DNA of 64,000 nt. Source: Acanthopleura granulata. Lineage: Eukaryota; Mollusca; Polyplacophora; Chitonida; Chitonidae. The DNA is taken from the NCBI GenBank assembly GCA_016165875.1, contig JABBOT010000002.1, forward strand, positions 17,996,120 to 18,060,119. Reading direction: 5' to 3'. Of the stretch, positions 32,550 to 47,600 are shown piece by piece (within the stretch, counting starts at the first letter, position 1; every line of letters begins with the position of its first letter). A model generated the notes under the pieces. That model searched no databases. It was not told the DNA's origin and saw only the letters and a program-made list of their open reading frames with translations. Both the position numbers and the translations under genes were made by a program.

Positions 32550-32678
32550 CCTGACAGGTTGCATTGTCAGCCCGTAGTTCTTGTCCTGCTGGACAGAAGC
32601 AGGTCTGTGAGTCGTAGACTTTACGACATCCATACTCACATGTCTCGGTATGGTTTACACAGGCTGACTCACTACCAT
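32550..32678 (-). CDS. Module B EGF exon 26 (last EGF seen in module B)
   Basis: 129 nt, phase 1-1. [20 protein letters not shown] then [19 protein letters not shown]. Ends at GTAGGT in phase 1. The next supported exon downstream is the module A SEA exon at 31062, which also begins in phase 1. Confidence 0.86.
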
Positions 32679-35600
32679 CTGCAAGCAGAGAACACTTCCT
32701 GAACATCAACTCTGTTTCAAAATTCTCACTGGTCAACCAGGTTTCACAGGATGTATTAACCTAAGACTGTAGCCTAATTGCCTGTAATCTGAGTTTCATT
32801 TTTCTCACTGGTCAATCACATTTCACATGATGTATTAACTTAAGACATTCATTTTTTGTAGCCTAACTGGTTTTAATTTTAATGGTCTGAAGACTTTGCT
32901 TGGCTGAGTGATTGCACGATCATTTGGAGTTTACGCTGTAGTGCACATTTTTCATAGAAAATCAGTAAGTGTTAATCAAACTGAAATAGAACACCTTTGT
33001 TTTAAAATGTCAAATAACAAAGTTTGTCAACAGTTATGAAGCAACCTGCATTACAATTCCTTTCATTTGTATGAGCTACAAAAATCAACAATGCTCAAGC
33101 CCTGCCCTATATAAAAGCAATATCCACATACATGTAAGGGTCTCCTAAAACATAATACAAGCGTAAGGCTGTCAGACCCTTTGAATTTATTATATCTAAC
33201 CCTGGGGAACAGTCCTGGTTGTCAGGATCCAGTGTGAAGCCTTGGTGATAGGAACGTGCAAAAGTATATGTTTACCTGCAGAACAGTTCTGGTTGTCAGG
33301 ACCCAGTGTGAAGCCTTGATGACAGGAACGTGCAAAACTACATGTTTACCTGCAGAACAGTTCTAGTTGTCAGGATCCAGTGTGAAGCCTTGGTGACAGG
33401 AACGTGCAAAAGTATATGTTTACCTGCAGAACAGTTCTAGTTGTCAGGACCCAGTGTGAAGCCTTGATGACAGGAACGTGCAAAACTACATGTTTACCTG
33501 GAGAACAGTTCTGGTTGTCAGGATCCAGTGTGAAGCCTTGGTGACAGGAACGTGCAAAACTACATGTTTACCTGCAGAACAGTTTTGGTTGTCAGGACCC
33601 AGTGTGAAGCCTTGATGACAGGAACGTGCACAACTACATGTTTACCTGGAGAACAGTTCTGGTTGTCCGGATCCAGTGTGAAGCCTTGATGACAAGAACA
33701 TGCATAAGTGCCTTCTTTGTTGGTACAGATCTGATTACAAACCACACCCTCCATACACTCATTGATATCTGCAGAAAAAAAATCAGAAAAAATCACATGA
33801 CACACGTCTTTAATAACATAACAATGAATTTATTAAAATGGATTGATTTTTGTCTTTTTCAGATGTGTAATATAACATTATTAACTAATTTTCTTACCTT
33901 TATCCAGGAACATTGTTACAGAGGTGCTGGCAAGAATTACCTATTTTCTGAATGGATTAGCAAAGTCATTAACTTATTTTCACTGATAAAGCAATCAATA
34001 CCTTGACAGACTGATCCATTCCTGTACACGTCTCTGTATCCAGGGAAACAAGAGCAAGCAAATCCTCCAATCACATTTGTGCATTTCTGCACGCAGTTGT
34101 GACTGTTGTCAGTACATTCGTTTATATCTACAGTAGAAAGAGAGAAATCAACATCCAAGTAAAAATTTCGTGCAATGCACTTCAAACACCTCAGCCTTAA
34201 ACACAGGTACAATGTGAGGAATAGATGCAAATTCCAAGAGATATTATGAATAACCCAAGCCATTCAAAAAATTGTGGAGGTGTGTTATAAATTTGGTGAA
34301 CTTGGGACAAAGTGTTCAAGAGACAGAAAGTTCACAAGCCTTTTCTAAAATTTAACTTAAATGACCCCACAAGGGTTTTTCCTCATGCCTCTGCGTAAGT
34401 GTGGTGTAAATTTGATGAACATCAGATAAATCGTTCTGGAGATAGAGCGTCAATGAGGAATAAGGACAGGCAGGCGGCCAGACAGATGCTGTCCACTACA
34501 ACAACACCCCTTGGCCAATGTTGGCTTTATATATGTGATGAATGTTTACAGATAAAAATATATACATGTACTTCTGCTAACATAAAGAATAACCAGACAT
34601 GACATACAAATAGATGCATGATGGAATATCTTCAAAGTACATGTACAATGTATATGTTACAGAGCAATGGTTAAAAACCATACAAAGCATCAGATAACAA
34701 TGCGAGTACTTGGTGCTTGACCAGAGGTTCACACAACAGTTCATACCAGGCTTCAACACTCTTTAAACACTTAACAAGTCCACTGCTAAGATTTTGATTA
34801 TTGAATTGATTTATTTGATTGCCTAATGCCATACTCAAGATTTTTTCACTTACACTTTGTCCGTCATATTTAAATAACGGTGAGAGAAACTCTGGTGCCT
34901 GGTGTAAATCACTGACCTTTGCCAAGTTACTCACACACAGATATGCACATCATTCTTGCACAAGACAAGTCTTCAACAAATCCTAGGATGCACAGTCACA
35001 CAAGCATTATTGACCTCCTAATGTGACCATGCCCACAAAAGAAGAAAGAGCAGAGGAATCTACGAATTTCCTGCCCTAGGCTGGCTTTGAACTGGAGCCA
35101 CAAAGAGGGAAAAACAGGTGATCTTACCTACACAGCTGGTGGTGTCTCTCTTGTAATTTGGAGGACAATCACACTTGTAGCTACCCAGAAGTTCCACACA
35201 GGTCTCCCCCTGGGGGCAGGTTACCGGGGAGTTACACTCTAAAATGTCTGTGTCACACAAGCTCCCCGTCCACCCAGATTTACAGACACACCCATGGATG
35301 TTGTTACAGTGTGAGCTGCCCTGCCCACAGTCACACGGTGTCTCACACCCAGTTCCCCAGTGATAACTGTCACACACTGCAACAAAACCAACAAGTTCAA
35401 TCTGAGATGCAATATTTATGTTTCTCTTCTATAAATGCATCATTTGACATAGAGGATTTCAAAAGAGAGCCATCGTATATGAAAGGTATGAAATGAGTTA
35501 AGTAAATTTTGAGTTTTTTGCGAGCTTTAGCGAACTTTATGCGATGACCACAAGTCTGAGATTCTGTTTATCACAAAACTGAATTGGGAAATTTACGAGA

Positions 35601-38600
35601 AAAGAACAACAGAAAAATCACATCACTTTGCGATAACCTTCACGACAGAACAGGTTGCGCGTGAATGTGCCCCATCACTACTTCAACAGCTCTTGCGTGC
35701 CTCCGCAACAGTAAAATTGTTCAGGGAAAAATCTTAATGTATCTAGGGAATATATTTTATATGCATAATCAGAGTTAAGAATATATTAAGGTTTTAAAGA
35801 AGGAACCATTTTAAATGGCAAATTAGAAGAACATCTTTGCCAGTGCTGGGTACACGTGTCTTGGTAAACGACCTTACACTTGCAAAGTTCTAGTCAGGTG
35901 TGGTTCGCGGTTGACTGAAACGATGAAACTGTTCGCCAGAAAAAGGAAAACATTTTGTGAATTCTGCCATGCACATGTATGGCATAGGACCGTTTCAACA
36001 TCTGGATGATGTTGCTTTTCATGTTGGCTATCTTTTCTGATGGTCTTTATACAGTTCGCATTAGCTCTCAGCATTTTACCAAGAGAATATAGTGATGATC
36101 AGTTCTGGATTTGACCTGGATTTACCGGCCACAGAGCTTCAGTTTCGTTTTTATCTCGAATTTGATGAAGAAATTGGATTCAGTTACGGACAAGCCTTTG
36201 TGCTGCTAGATGTTTGTGCGACTCTAAGTGTTAATGGGTATCACATTTTGTGGCCTGAAATTTGCATTTTGGGCTCAGATTCAGTAACATCGTTGACATT
36301 CAGTTCATGAACGAGATCGGAGATGCTTACGGGAACTTTGCCTGTTTTATTATATGGTCAGTGAGACATTTGCTTCATGACATAACAGCAGACGTAATCG
36401 TCGTTTCCTGAGGACCTGTTATTTTAGCCGCACAACTGACCGCCTAAAATAAGGTAAGGGTGTTGTGTTTGCTGGTGAATAAAAAAGAAAGTTGTTTGAG
36501 CGGCAAAAATCCTCTGCAAAAAAAAGCCCCTGTCGTCTGCTTCATGTCTTTGTGGAGGAGCTGGTCCATTGGTAAACTGAAGGGTTCCATAACTCTGAAT
36601 GGTGTAATATTTCGCCGAAGGCTTACTCTTAAAATACATTTCTAATTGTTGTTCCTCCGTACTTCTCAGTTTTAAACAACAACACTGTCTCTCGTAGTAA
36701 AAAAAATGTGCATGTAGGTGGGCGTGACGTAACGTGTAAGATTTTGTTTATTCCCACGTTTTGCAGCCAATCAAATGTTTTCAAAAGTGTTATGTAATAT
36801 GAAAAATCTATTTTGGCCTGGCATGAACGAAAACTACATCAGTTATGTGATAAATTGATTCATTCCATCAAATTCTATCAAATCTGGGTTTAATAGGTTT
36901 TTACTGTACAGACCTATCTTGTATACTAACACAAGCTAAGAAGATTTATCATAAACGAGAGAAATAATGATAATGTTATAATGTCGCTTGACATTTAAGT
37001 CATGTAATACAAGGTGTCAGTTAGCATAACACTCTTCGTTCTCCTTTTTTTCTTCAGAAAATCTAACCTGGCCTGAATAACTGTGGAATGATCAAATATA
37101 ACAGGGGTATGTATTTTACCTCAAATCTACATGTAACTTTCAGGTATGTCTGTAGCAGAGAGAGAGAGAGCAAGGGACAGTAGTGATTAATAAATACATG
37201 CAAATCAAAGAAGACAATTATTAATTATTTGTTTGTTGTTTTAACTCCATACTCATGAATTTTCCACAGATGCGATGGCTGTTAAATTTATGAGTTGGGG
37301 AAAGGGTAGTACTGCAATAAACCATGACCGGTGTGCCAGTAACCTGCAGATGGTCGTAGGGTTCCCACGGGTTCTAAAAAGTTTTCTCCCACCATAACGC
37401 TTTCTGCTGTCATATGAGTGAAATATTCTTGAGTATGACATAAAACACCCAATCAAATAAAGAAGTAAACCATGCCGTTTGGCAAGTTTATAAGTATCAA
37501 CTTTCAAACAAGTGGCATACAGATATCTGATATGGAAAAAACATTTATTGGAAGAACACGTGGTTTATAATGAAAGCGGGAGCCCCCGTGGCTCAGTCGG
37601 TTAGCGTGCTAGTGCAAAGCAAAGACCCACAAGCCTTCCACCAATACAGTCGCTGTGAGTTCAAGTTCAACTCATGCTGGCTTCCTCTCCGGCCGCAAGC
37701 GGGAAGGCCTGCCAGCAACCTGCTGATGATCGCGGGTTTCCCCCGGACTCTGCCCGGGTTCCTCCTACCATAATGCTGACGGCCTTCATATACGTGAGTA
37801 CGGCGTAAAATGCCAATCAAGTAAATAAATAAATAAATATAATGAGAGCTGACAACACAAGAGGCCACACAAGCATGACAAGCATCGTCAACCATTTACT
37901 GCTGCGGAGGCCTCACAAACTGTGGCAATGAGACAGAATCTACAAATTCACCAACAATACAACAGCAGTGTCATGCTCACCTTCACATGCTGACTGATTG
38001 GCACTCAGCTTGTAGCCAGTTTCACAGGAACAGTTGTATTGTCCAGGCGTGTTTGTACACACCATATGTTGGCCATTACAACGTGTAGCACACTCATCTA
38101 TATCTGTAAACAGTTCAGAAATGCTGAATGTTGCAGTACATGTCTAAATACATACATTTTGAAGAATTAATTTTTTCACGTTTTACCATTCATGTGTTGA
38201 TTAACATGAAAAATTGAGCATTTTATGATCAGGGGTGAACATTCTAACTTTAATATCTATAAAGTTCATCTACTGAATCTTTGACTTGGTAAAACAGAAC
38301 TCATATCTCGCCCTTCGGCGCAAGATTCAAAACATTTAAAGGCAAAATGGGAGGTAAACATAGATTATTTCACATTTGCTATGTAGGTCAACTCAGGTGT
38401 CAATTCACACTATTCATCTCTATTGGTTTATAAAAGATGCTTTGCAAAAGCTGCATAAAATTAAATTTTGGTGTACATGCATTGTAAGTACTTAAATAAT
38501 AACAATTTCAACATCATTCGACAATAAAAATGAGGATCTTTAAGATACTGATGAAATTTTCACATACATGTATGTATGTGACAGCTGCCAGATTTATAAA

Positions 38601-41600
38601 CAGAAGTCCTCTGATGTAGATCAACTAACCACCTCAGGTATCTTACAAATCTCTCAACTGAAACGAGGATTTGAACCTGGCAGCTCATGTGTCAAGGGCT
38701 ATTATAGCCATTTATTCTGTTCGAACAGGTAAATATAATCACTGTTCAATAATTAGCACGAAACTCAAAGAATATATTGTATATGCATGTAGTGAAATTT
38801 ATGTTGGTAACCATGGTTACAGTTACTTACCTTCACAACGGTCGTTTTTCCTTTCATAGCCAGTAAAACAGTCACAGGTTGCATTAATAGATTCTGTGTT
38901 ACAAATCTGGTCACAGTCCAGGCTGTGAGCTTCACAGAGTTGTTCAGCTGAAACAGCATCAAGTGGCATTAAGAATCAGACATAAAACCTTCATACAAAA
39001 GGTTACAACGGGAAATAAATATTTTCTTTCGTCTATGTGGCTCTGTTTTAATAACTGCGTGACTCTGTATTAATAACTATATGACTGTCTTAATAACTAA
39101 GTGACTCTGTGTTTGCCACACAGAGTCTGAAGATCATTTTAATTAAGAAAACAAAGCAAGTTTAACATTTTCAAAAAAAAACGATGTGCACCGTCTGCTT
39201 TTCGTCTTGATGACTGCATCACAATCCAATCATTTCAAATAATGATTTGACACCGAGCAATTTCTGATCAGTTCTATTCAAGAGGTCACTTAAATCCATA
39301 TTCAAGACTCCACGAACAGATTATACAAACTTTAACACTCTGACTTTGTCTTAAATGAGTTATACAAGAAAACCAACGTACCTTCAGTGCATGTGAACCT
39401 GTCATCATTTAGTACGTAGCCTTTGTAACATTCACAGTTATAGCTGCCCCTGACATTGTCACACTTGTGTTGACATTGATGAATTCCAATTTGACATTCA
39501 TCTACATCTGAAAACCAGAAAGACAAAACACAAAATTTACCACCCAACCAATGCTTACCTGCATGTTTTTCAGAAAACCCCCAGCATCCTCCATTCCAGC
39601 TAGAGGTTATTCCTGAATTGATGCCTATATGGACTTATCCACAGCCCTAATGTAAACGTTGACTGAGGATCTGTTGTCTTCCATGTACATATCTCTACTT
39701 CACACAACGGAAAGTTAGTCAGTATGGGGTTTACCCCATCCAGCAGACAGCCACCGTATATATGACAAAGTCTTGAGTATAATGCTAAACAACAATTATA
39801 TATTAAATCAAAACTGCAACTAATGTTTGCCGGGGTGCACGTTGTTTGTTGACCGTTCTTACTATCATTTTTCATTCTCAGATTAGGTCATAGATGATTT
39901 TAAACGCAAGATCATGTTTGGAAATTGTGCATGGTTGGCAATGAAAACCAGGCTGTTAGGTAACAATATCTTTATGAATTTATTTTCTTCAGGCGGTTTC
40001 CAAGGATATTTATTGACCTTACAAACAGGGGCAAGGCACAAAAGCACCAGCTCAAAAATATATCAAGGTTATATCAAAAATCAGAAATTTTTGTAATGTC
40101 ATATCTGTTCAACCAATGGCAAACTTTTAACGTTTTGAACGGAATATCAATGCCTTTCTTATGCTACTTTCACACCAGGCAGTACCGAATTCCATTCAGA
40201 TTTCGTGGCTAATGAGTACAGTAATAAAATGCACAACCCTTCACATACACCACAGGCGAATTCGTGTCAGGTCATGAATTCAGGAAGACGGCTTACGGAT
40301 CCAGTTTATCTGGTCCGGGGAAAAAACCAACAAATAAATTACTTGGGACACCAAATTCATGGTCCGAATTCCTTGTGTGCGTAGGCTTCTGAAACCGTTT
40401 TCGCTCATGCATACGGTTCGGGCCCGAACTTATTTTCGCGGATAGTGTGAACGTAGTTTTAAGCTAAATGTAGCCAGGAATGGTCTTCATGCATATCAAA
40501 TTTTACAATCCGTTCACTGCTTCTTGAGAAAAATGCGTTTAAAGATTTTACTTAGAAGGCAAGATGCCTGCCGAACTAAATGACTTAAAAAAGCAAACTA
40601 TAACACACTATAAATTCACATCTGCGATTCTGTCTGTGCTAAATTCCAGGGCAGTCGGTCTTAAAGTCTTTCTTGTAGCTTGCTCATAATGGCGTTTAAA
40701 TAGTAATAAAATTACCTTCAAAATATATATTAAATACAAAGGTTCACAATTCTATTTCAGAAACAAGGTAGTGTCATTTAAACACTTCCAGTGGGAAAAG
40801 TATTGATTGTAGCTCAAATCTGGTGAACTTTCCCAAAAGCTCACACTTTAAGCTACAATTTGATACAACTTTCAGATTTTCAGCTCTAATGCTTTTTGAG
40901 TTACAGGCCACTGAAACTTGGAAACTAAACCAAGGTCTTTAACCATACCTCAAAGACTTACAAAGAGAGACAAAAAAGAAAGGCAGATTTGGAACTGTCA
41001 TCCCAAAATACATCAGAATACGTTAAAAAAATGTGAAATTTCGAAACTAAATGTGACGTCACAATTTCAACCAATGGAGAAGTGCTACAATTTTTACCGA
41101 AATTGAACCATTTCCTCAAACTTATTGTATCTGGGAACGGTCTACCTGCATATTAAATTTTATATCAATCCGTTAAGCAGTTCTAGAGAAGATGTTTAAA
41201 TGTTTACCTAAAAAATTCAATATGGTCGCCAAATCATGTGACTCAGAAACACCGGGATTCCTGATGGCACAAGTTCAAGTACAGGGGAATTTCACTGCAA
41301 AATTTCAAGTCAAACGGTCTAGGTTGTATCTTTCTGACAAAACTGAATAAATAATAATAACAGTCCAAACGATTTCAACACGTGTCACGTGTCTCATTGG
41401 TTAACCTACGTGAACCCCTAATAATCTCAACGAAAACAATGGGTGTCTCACCATGGCGGCGTGGACCCCTAATAATAACAATAATAATATGAATGAAAAC
41501 AATACTTGTTCCGCCATGACCCGTAATAAACACACTGTACACGTAGGAGTCAAAGCCAAAGCTCCAAGCTTGCTGTGCCAGCATCATGAACCGCCTCCAT

Positions 41601-44600
41601 TCATGCCAGCCACAGAAGGATGTAGCCCTACTGGATGTCCCCCCCCCCTCTCACCTGTACAAACTTGGCCATCTCCTTGGTATCCTGGGGCACACGTACA
41701 CTGGAAACTGCCCATGGTATTCTGGCAATTGTGTGAACAGTTATAAATTCCTCCCAAGGAGCACTCATCAATATCTGCAACATCAAACATGACAGTACAG
41801 TAGCACTAAAGCCGATTCGCTGCAAACGTAAGTATATATATATATATATATAACAGCCTTAATATCTTAACAGTTATCCAGATTTTGAATTTACACCGAG
41901 TGGCAATAAATGTGATCTGACATGAAGGCATAACTGAATGCTAAAGGCTGATGGCTTTCACTCTTTCTCCGCAACCCAAGTAACTCGCTGCTGTCTTGTA
42001 AGTCAACCATTCTGGAGTAGTCAATATTAATCACCTATATACACCAATCAATCTATCAATCCACTGTGAATGTATGTCTATTTGTTTTGATGAATTTTTT
42101 TCACCTATGAATAACTGGCCACTGATTGCACAACAGGGAAACTTCTGTACAAATACAACACAACCCTGTTAATTAAATAGTGCGATATTAGAGTGAGTGA
42201 TACACACACATATCAACCCTCGAGCCAGTGTATAACTGATATATACATCTTCATGCGCGTTAGTCACATTTTTACATGAACACAAAGACTTAATCCATAA
42301 ATGTTACACTCTATGTGTATTTCTCCTGAAGTTCAGCATTTTTCAACAGACACATTTTGCTTTATGCATTATTTTCAGTGTTAAAGGCCTCTATATGTTT
42401 ATAAAAGTGTGTTTTTCCAAATAAACTTTAGGTGGATGTAGCATAGAGTACATGCACATGTTTACATACTTGAGGCTTGACATACAGCAATGTGGTAATA
42501 GAAGTCTGTCACTCATATCCCCATTACATGGATCCCACAGACTCACCCCTACACCGGCCATCCTCCTCCATGTAGCCTGCTATACACTGGCATCTGTAGG
42601 AGCCCGGGGTGTCTATACACGCTTGTAGGTAACCACAGGAGACTGTATCACACTCCTTCACATCCTGGTCACAGCGCTCCCCAGTCCAGCCGGGCCTGCA
42701 CACGCAGCCCTGGGAGTTGGAGCAGCGTGAGGCATGTTCGCTACACTCACACAGACGGGCACAGTTGTGCCCCCAGTGGAGACCGTCGCACACTGTACGC
42801 AGAAACACATAATACATACGACAACCAATGGGCAACCAGGCAACAAATCAACAGCCTCAAGATATATCCATTCTGGTCCCCTGTTGGCTTATGGCCATCA
42901 AAATAACAGATACTCTATGTCAGATCCCATGGAAAAAAAGTACATAATTTTTAAGCACGGGGATGAATTAAACCAAAACTTGAACTATGAATAATAATAT
43001 CGCCCATAATATCTGTACAAGTGTATAATAACAGGTACAGGGATTGGGCAATTCAAGAGTGGAACAGTTAAGCCCAACAGTAAATTCAGTTCAATTCCCA
43101 ATGAAACACAGTAAAGTATCGCCAAAAGTTTTTAAAAAAATCCAATGAAATTTACATTTCAGCACATTTTCAACACGTTGTCGTTTAACGTTTAACCATG
43201 TTAACCATTATTTAACATATATATATAAGAAAAATGAATATTATTAGTTACAAGCTTCCATTAATTTGGACTAACCCTAACTAGGAGAAATGAAAAAAAA
43301 ACTGAAAAGCTGTGATCATGAAAGTGACACAGAAATGCCAATTAGATTATCTTCACAGCCTATAAACAGTAAAACATAAATTTAATGTTTGTAAAAACAA
43401 TGGAACCTTTGAAGAAATCGAATACTAGTGATTTAAGCAAATGTTTTATGTTCAGGCTGATTGTCTCAGAAACAATGTCAAGTCTAACCTTCACATGTGA
43501 GTCTGTCAGGGGCTAGTTTGTATCCAGGGTTACAGCTACAGGTAAAACTGCCGGGTGTGTTCTCACAAAGTGCAGAGCACAGTGGCGTTGTACACTCATC
43601 AATATCTAAAACCAGACAAAAGCAAAACAATATAAAGAAGCCTTATGCACAATGAGTGTTTGAACTGATTGCATGTATTTCATTGACTAAAACCTTGGAG
43701 GATGCTGTGGGAAACTACTAAAACACTCAATTAAAATCTGTGCAATCCTACAGTGTTGTTTGTTTCATGTAGTTCAGGCTCTCTTCTTGGCCTATGTGTG
43801 GTTAGAATTGAAACACTTTAACAGGTAGTACACTAGTGCACTGAGCTGTACAGCAGAAAATGATGCTTTTATTATTATCATTTAACTCCCCCCCCCCCCG
43901 ATCAGTGAAATGCCCCTGCATCCACTTACCTGAACAGGTTCCATTCTGCTCGAGTTTGTACCCCAGAGCACAGAAGCACTGAGCAGCACCGTCCACCAGC
44001 TTACACCCGTATGCACAGTTGTGGTCTACGTTTGAGCAGGGGTTGTTGTTTTCTGGTTATACAAAACAAAAAACAAGCCACATTAAAGAAAAGTTAATAT
44101 ATTAATGTATAATAAAATTTGGTATAGTCATTTAATTGATTGTTGCCTAGCATTCAAAAATTGTTCACTTCTACAATGACAGCAAGTTTTATTGGTGGAC
44201 GAAGGCAGAATGCACATCTGACAAAAACCATCAAGTTAGTTGGCAAGTTAGTGACAAACTTTCTCAAATGTAGCATAAGGATATGCACAGTTCAATTAAG
44301 ACAGAGTTCTAAATCTGCAAAACTTCCACACACATTGTAGACCTATTAAAGCTAAGGGTGCCAACACTCCCACTGATAAATTCATTCTCTCTTGTGAGAA
44401 ACTTACTCTTGAATGGCTTGAATCAACTACTGATAAATATTTCTAAGAATAAATAAAAGAATGGCTCTTGCAGTTTAAAAATACCAAAAGATTCTGCAGA
44501 GCTTAATGCACATAAAACTATTACATTTGCCGGTTTGGAAATACAAACTTATTATTTTCAAACATAAGTTTATTATGTTCACATGATTACACATGCAGAA

Positions 44601-47600
44601 TAATTACTTTTGTATCTCAATTAAAACAATATTTTTGTTTGTAGGAAAGAGACAAGTCTTTTGAACCACAATCACAGGAAATGTTTTGATTTTATTTGTT
44701 ACTTAGTTGGTGTGTGAAGCAGTTGGCTACCTCTTGTACATGTGTGTCCATCATCACTGAGGAAGAAGCCAGGGTTACAGTCACAGCTGTAGCTGGGCTC
44801 TTCATCTACACAGAGTTGCTCACAGCCACTGGTTCTCTCCTGGCACTCATCAATGTCTGAAAACATTGGTACACACACACTTCAATGTAAAAGAACTGGT
44901 ACACAAGAAGTGTTCCTCATATCCAAAAACAGTGGTACACAAAGTCGTGACCAATGTCCAAAAACACTGATACACAAGTACTGTTCTTGATATCCCAAAA
45001 ATCTGGTACACAAACTTGTCATCAGTATCCAAAACACTAGCACACAAGTACTGCTCATCATATACAAAAACACTGGTTAACTCATCATCAATATTCAAAA
45101 GACTGCTGCAAAGTGACCTACTCTCCTATATATCTCAAAAACCACTCACACCTACTCGTCCTCCATATCCTGAAAACTGGTACTGGTTATCATTATCTGA
45201 AAACCTTGGTCAATGGGTACTGGTTATCATTATCTGAAAACCTTGGTCAATGGGTACTGGTTATCATTATCTGAAAACCTTGGTCAATGGTACTGGTTAT
45301 CATTATCTGAAAACCTTGGTCAATGGGTACTGGTTATCATTATCTGAAAACCTTGGTATACAGGTATTTTTCACCAATATCCAGAAAATTTGAGAGGTAC
45401 AAAATATATAATAATTACATAATAATCAAAGTGTTGACAATCATTACTTACTAACGCAAAGCCCATCTATCAAACGATATCCTGGATTACACTGGCACAT
45501 GTATCCGCCAAGAACATTTTTGCAATTTTGATTGCAGGTGTTCAACGTAGAATTGGCACATTCGTTAACATCTGCAATAAATCAGAGTAAGATATAGGAA
45601 CTGTCCAGTGTATAGCATAAGTATTATTAGCGTTGAAATGGCACACCTGGTGCAACAGTTTGCTAAATACAATGTCAGACAACGAAGTTGAATGAATGAA
45701 TTATTACATTTACAGACATGAGGTGTACACCTCAGTGCTAAATATACATGATGTGTGTAGAGGATTTACCATTCATCTACACCTCAGTGTGAGGTATAGA
45801 TGAGGTGTACACCTCAGTGCTAAATATACATGTTGTGTGTGGAGGATTTACCATTCATCTACACCTCAATGTAAGATATAGATGAGGTGTACAGCTCATC
45901 CAAAATATTCAAGATGTACTTTACCTCATGTACACCTCAGCCATGTAAATGATTATATGCCTCTACCTCACAAACTTTCAAAGAAATAAAGATGAGATGA
46001 TGTAACTCAGGTACACCTGAGAAACTCACCTGAATTTTTTTAAATACAAGATTATATAACATAGATACACCTCAACAACTTTGAAAAAATCAACACTTAG
46101 AGGATGCACCTCAGAAACTTTTTTTAACAAGTGAAGATGTATCTCAGATACACCCCCAGGCACTTCGAAAGTTTTAAAATAAGAGTATAGATTCAGACAA
46201 TTTGTGACTTTTAGGCACATGGAATGGGCTACTTGCTATGGAAAAATACGTCTCATCGAAATAATTGTGTATAAAAATGTAAATATGTTTTAAAGCCTTT
46301 AAATAATGCATAACATTCTCACAACACCCTGTAAAGATGAAGATTTTCACTGCAGTTTAAAGTCACCTAAGCACTTGGTTTTGTCTGTGTTGAGGATATA
46401 GCCCGTGGGACAGTCACCACACTCATACAGCTTGCCAGAGTCGGCAGTCTGGGAGGGATGGTAGTCTGTGCAAGTAGAGCCTTCAGGACAGGGCCTCTCC
46501 AGGCACATGTTGTAGTCCTGGTCACAATCGGGCCCTGATAACAACAACAATACAGTTAGTTTTATATACCTGATACAGAACTTAAATTATTGAGATCTCA
46601 CTGTCCCCAATGTGGCAGCAGGTGAAAATGTTCTGAGCTTTTAAAATTATTTTACAGAACCAATTCTTCTGTCCACTCAACAAAATCAGCTGGATCGAGG
46701 CAAAGGGACCTACTATCAACTACAGTATGTTGGCAACTACATACAATCCTTCTTTCTATCAAACAAAGACGGCTAAATCAATAGCAGTGTCAAGCTCAAA
46801 ATAAAAAACCAGTTGCAACTCCTGTGTGCTTGAAAGATGTAAAGACATGTACAGCATTTGGCTTTGCCAACCTATCATGCAACTGATAAATGAAATTTTA
46901 TACTAATAAAGACGATTGGTGCAGGCACAAGGCAACACAAATATACTTATTACTTCAAATATGAAGGAAAAATAAATAATCCTGTTTGATTATTTACAGG
47001 TAACAGAACTGAATAATATCCTTCATATCATTCATCCTTTCATTTCACATTTGAGTCATGCTTAACGTGTCTAAAAGTTATTCTAAATCTAAACAAATAA
47101 GAAGTGTGCATCCACATATCAATATACACGTACACGCATAAGGACATTCATCCTGTTTTATTTCTTGACTCTATCTGCATACAATTAAATTTCCTCGATG
47201 CCATTCTGTTTATATATTAAAAAAACTAATACAGATAATAAAATTAAAAAAAACAAAGTATATAACATGAACAAGTCACTAAAACAACTGTAACCGTTTC
47301 ATAGCAACATACTATATACAGATGCATGTGAACTCTTGTGTAGTATCTACATGTACCTGTCCATCCTTGTTCACATTCACACCTGACCAGCTGGAAGGTT
47401 GCAACGGAGATGTTAGAGGTAGGGGCTGTAGCTTGACTGAACACACAGGCCCCATGGTTGTTACAGCCTGAACACAGCCTCACGGGTACCTCATACTCTG
47501 GTGACACCCCTCCCTTGTCATCTTCAGCAAATAACCTGGACAATATCAGGCGAAAGCTCGGTGTCAGTGCCCCATACTATACAGCTGAATTATTTATTTA

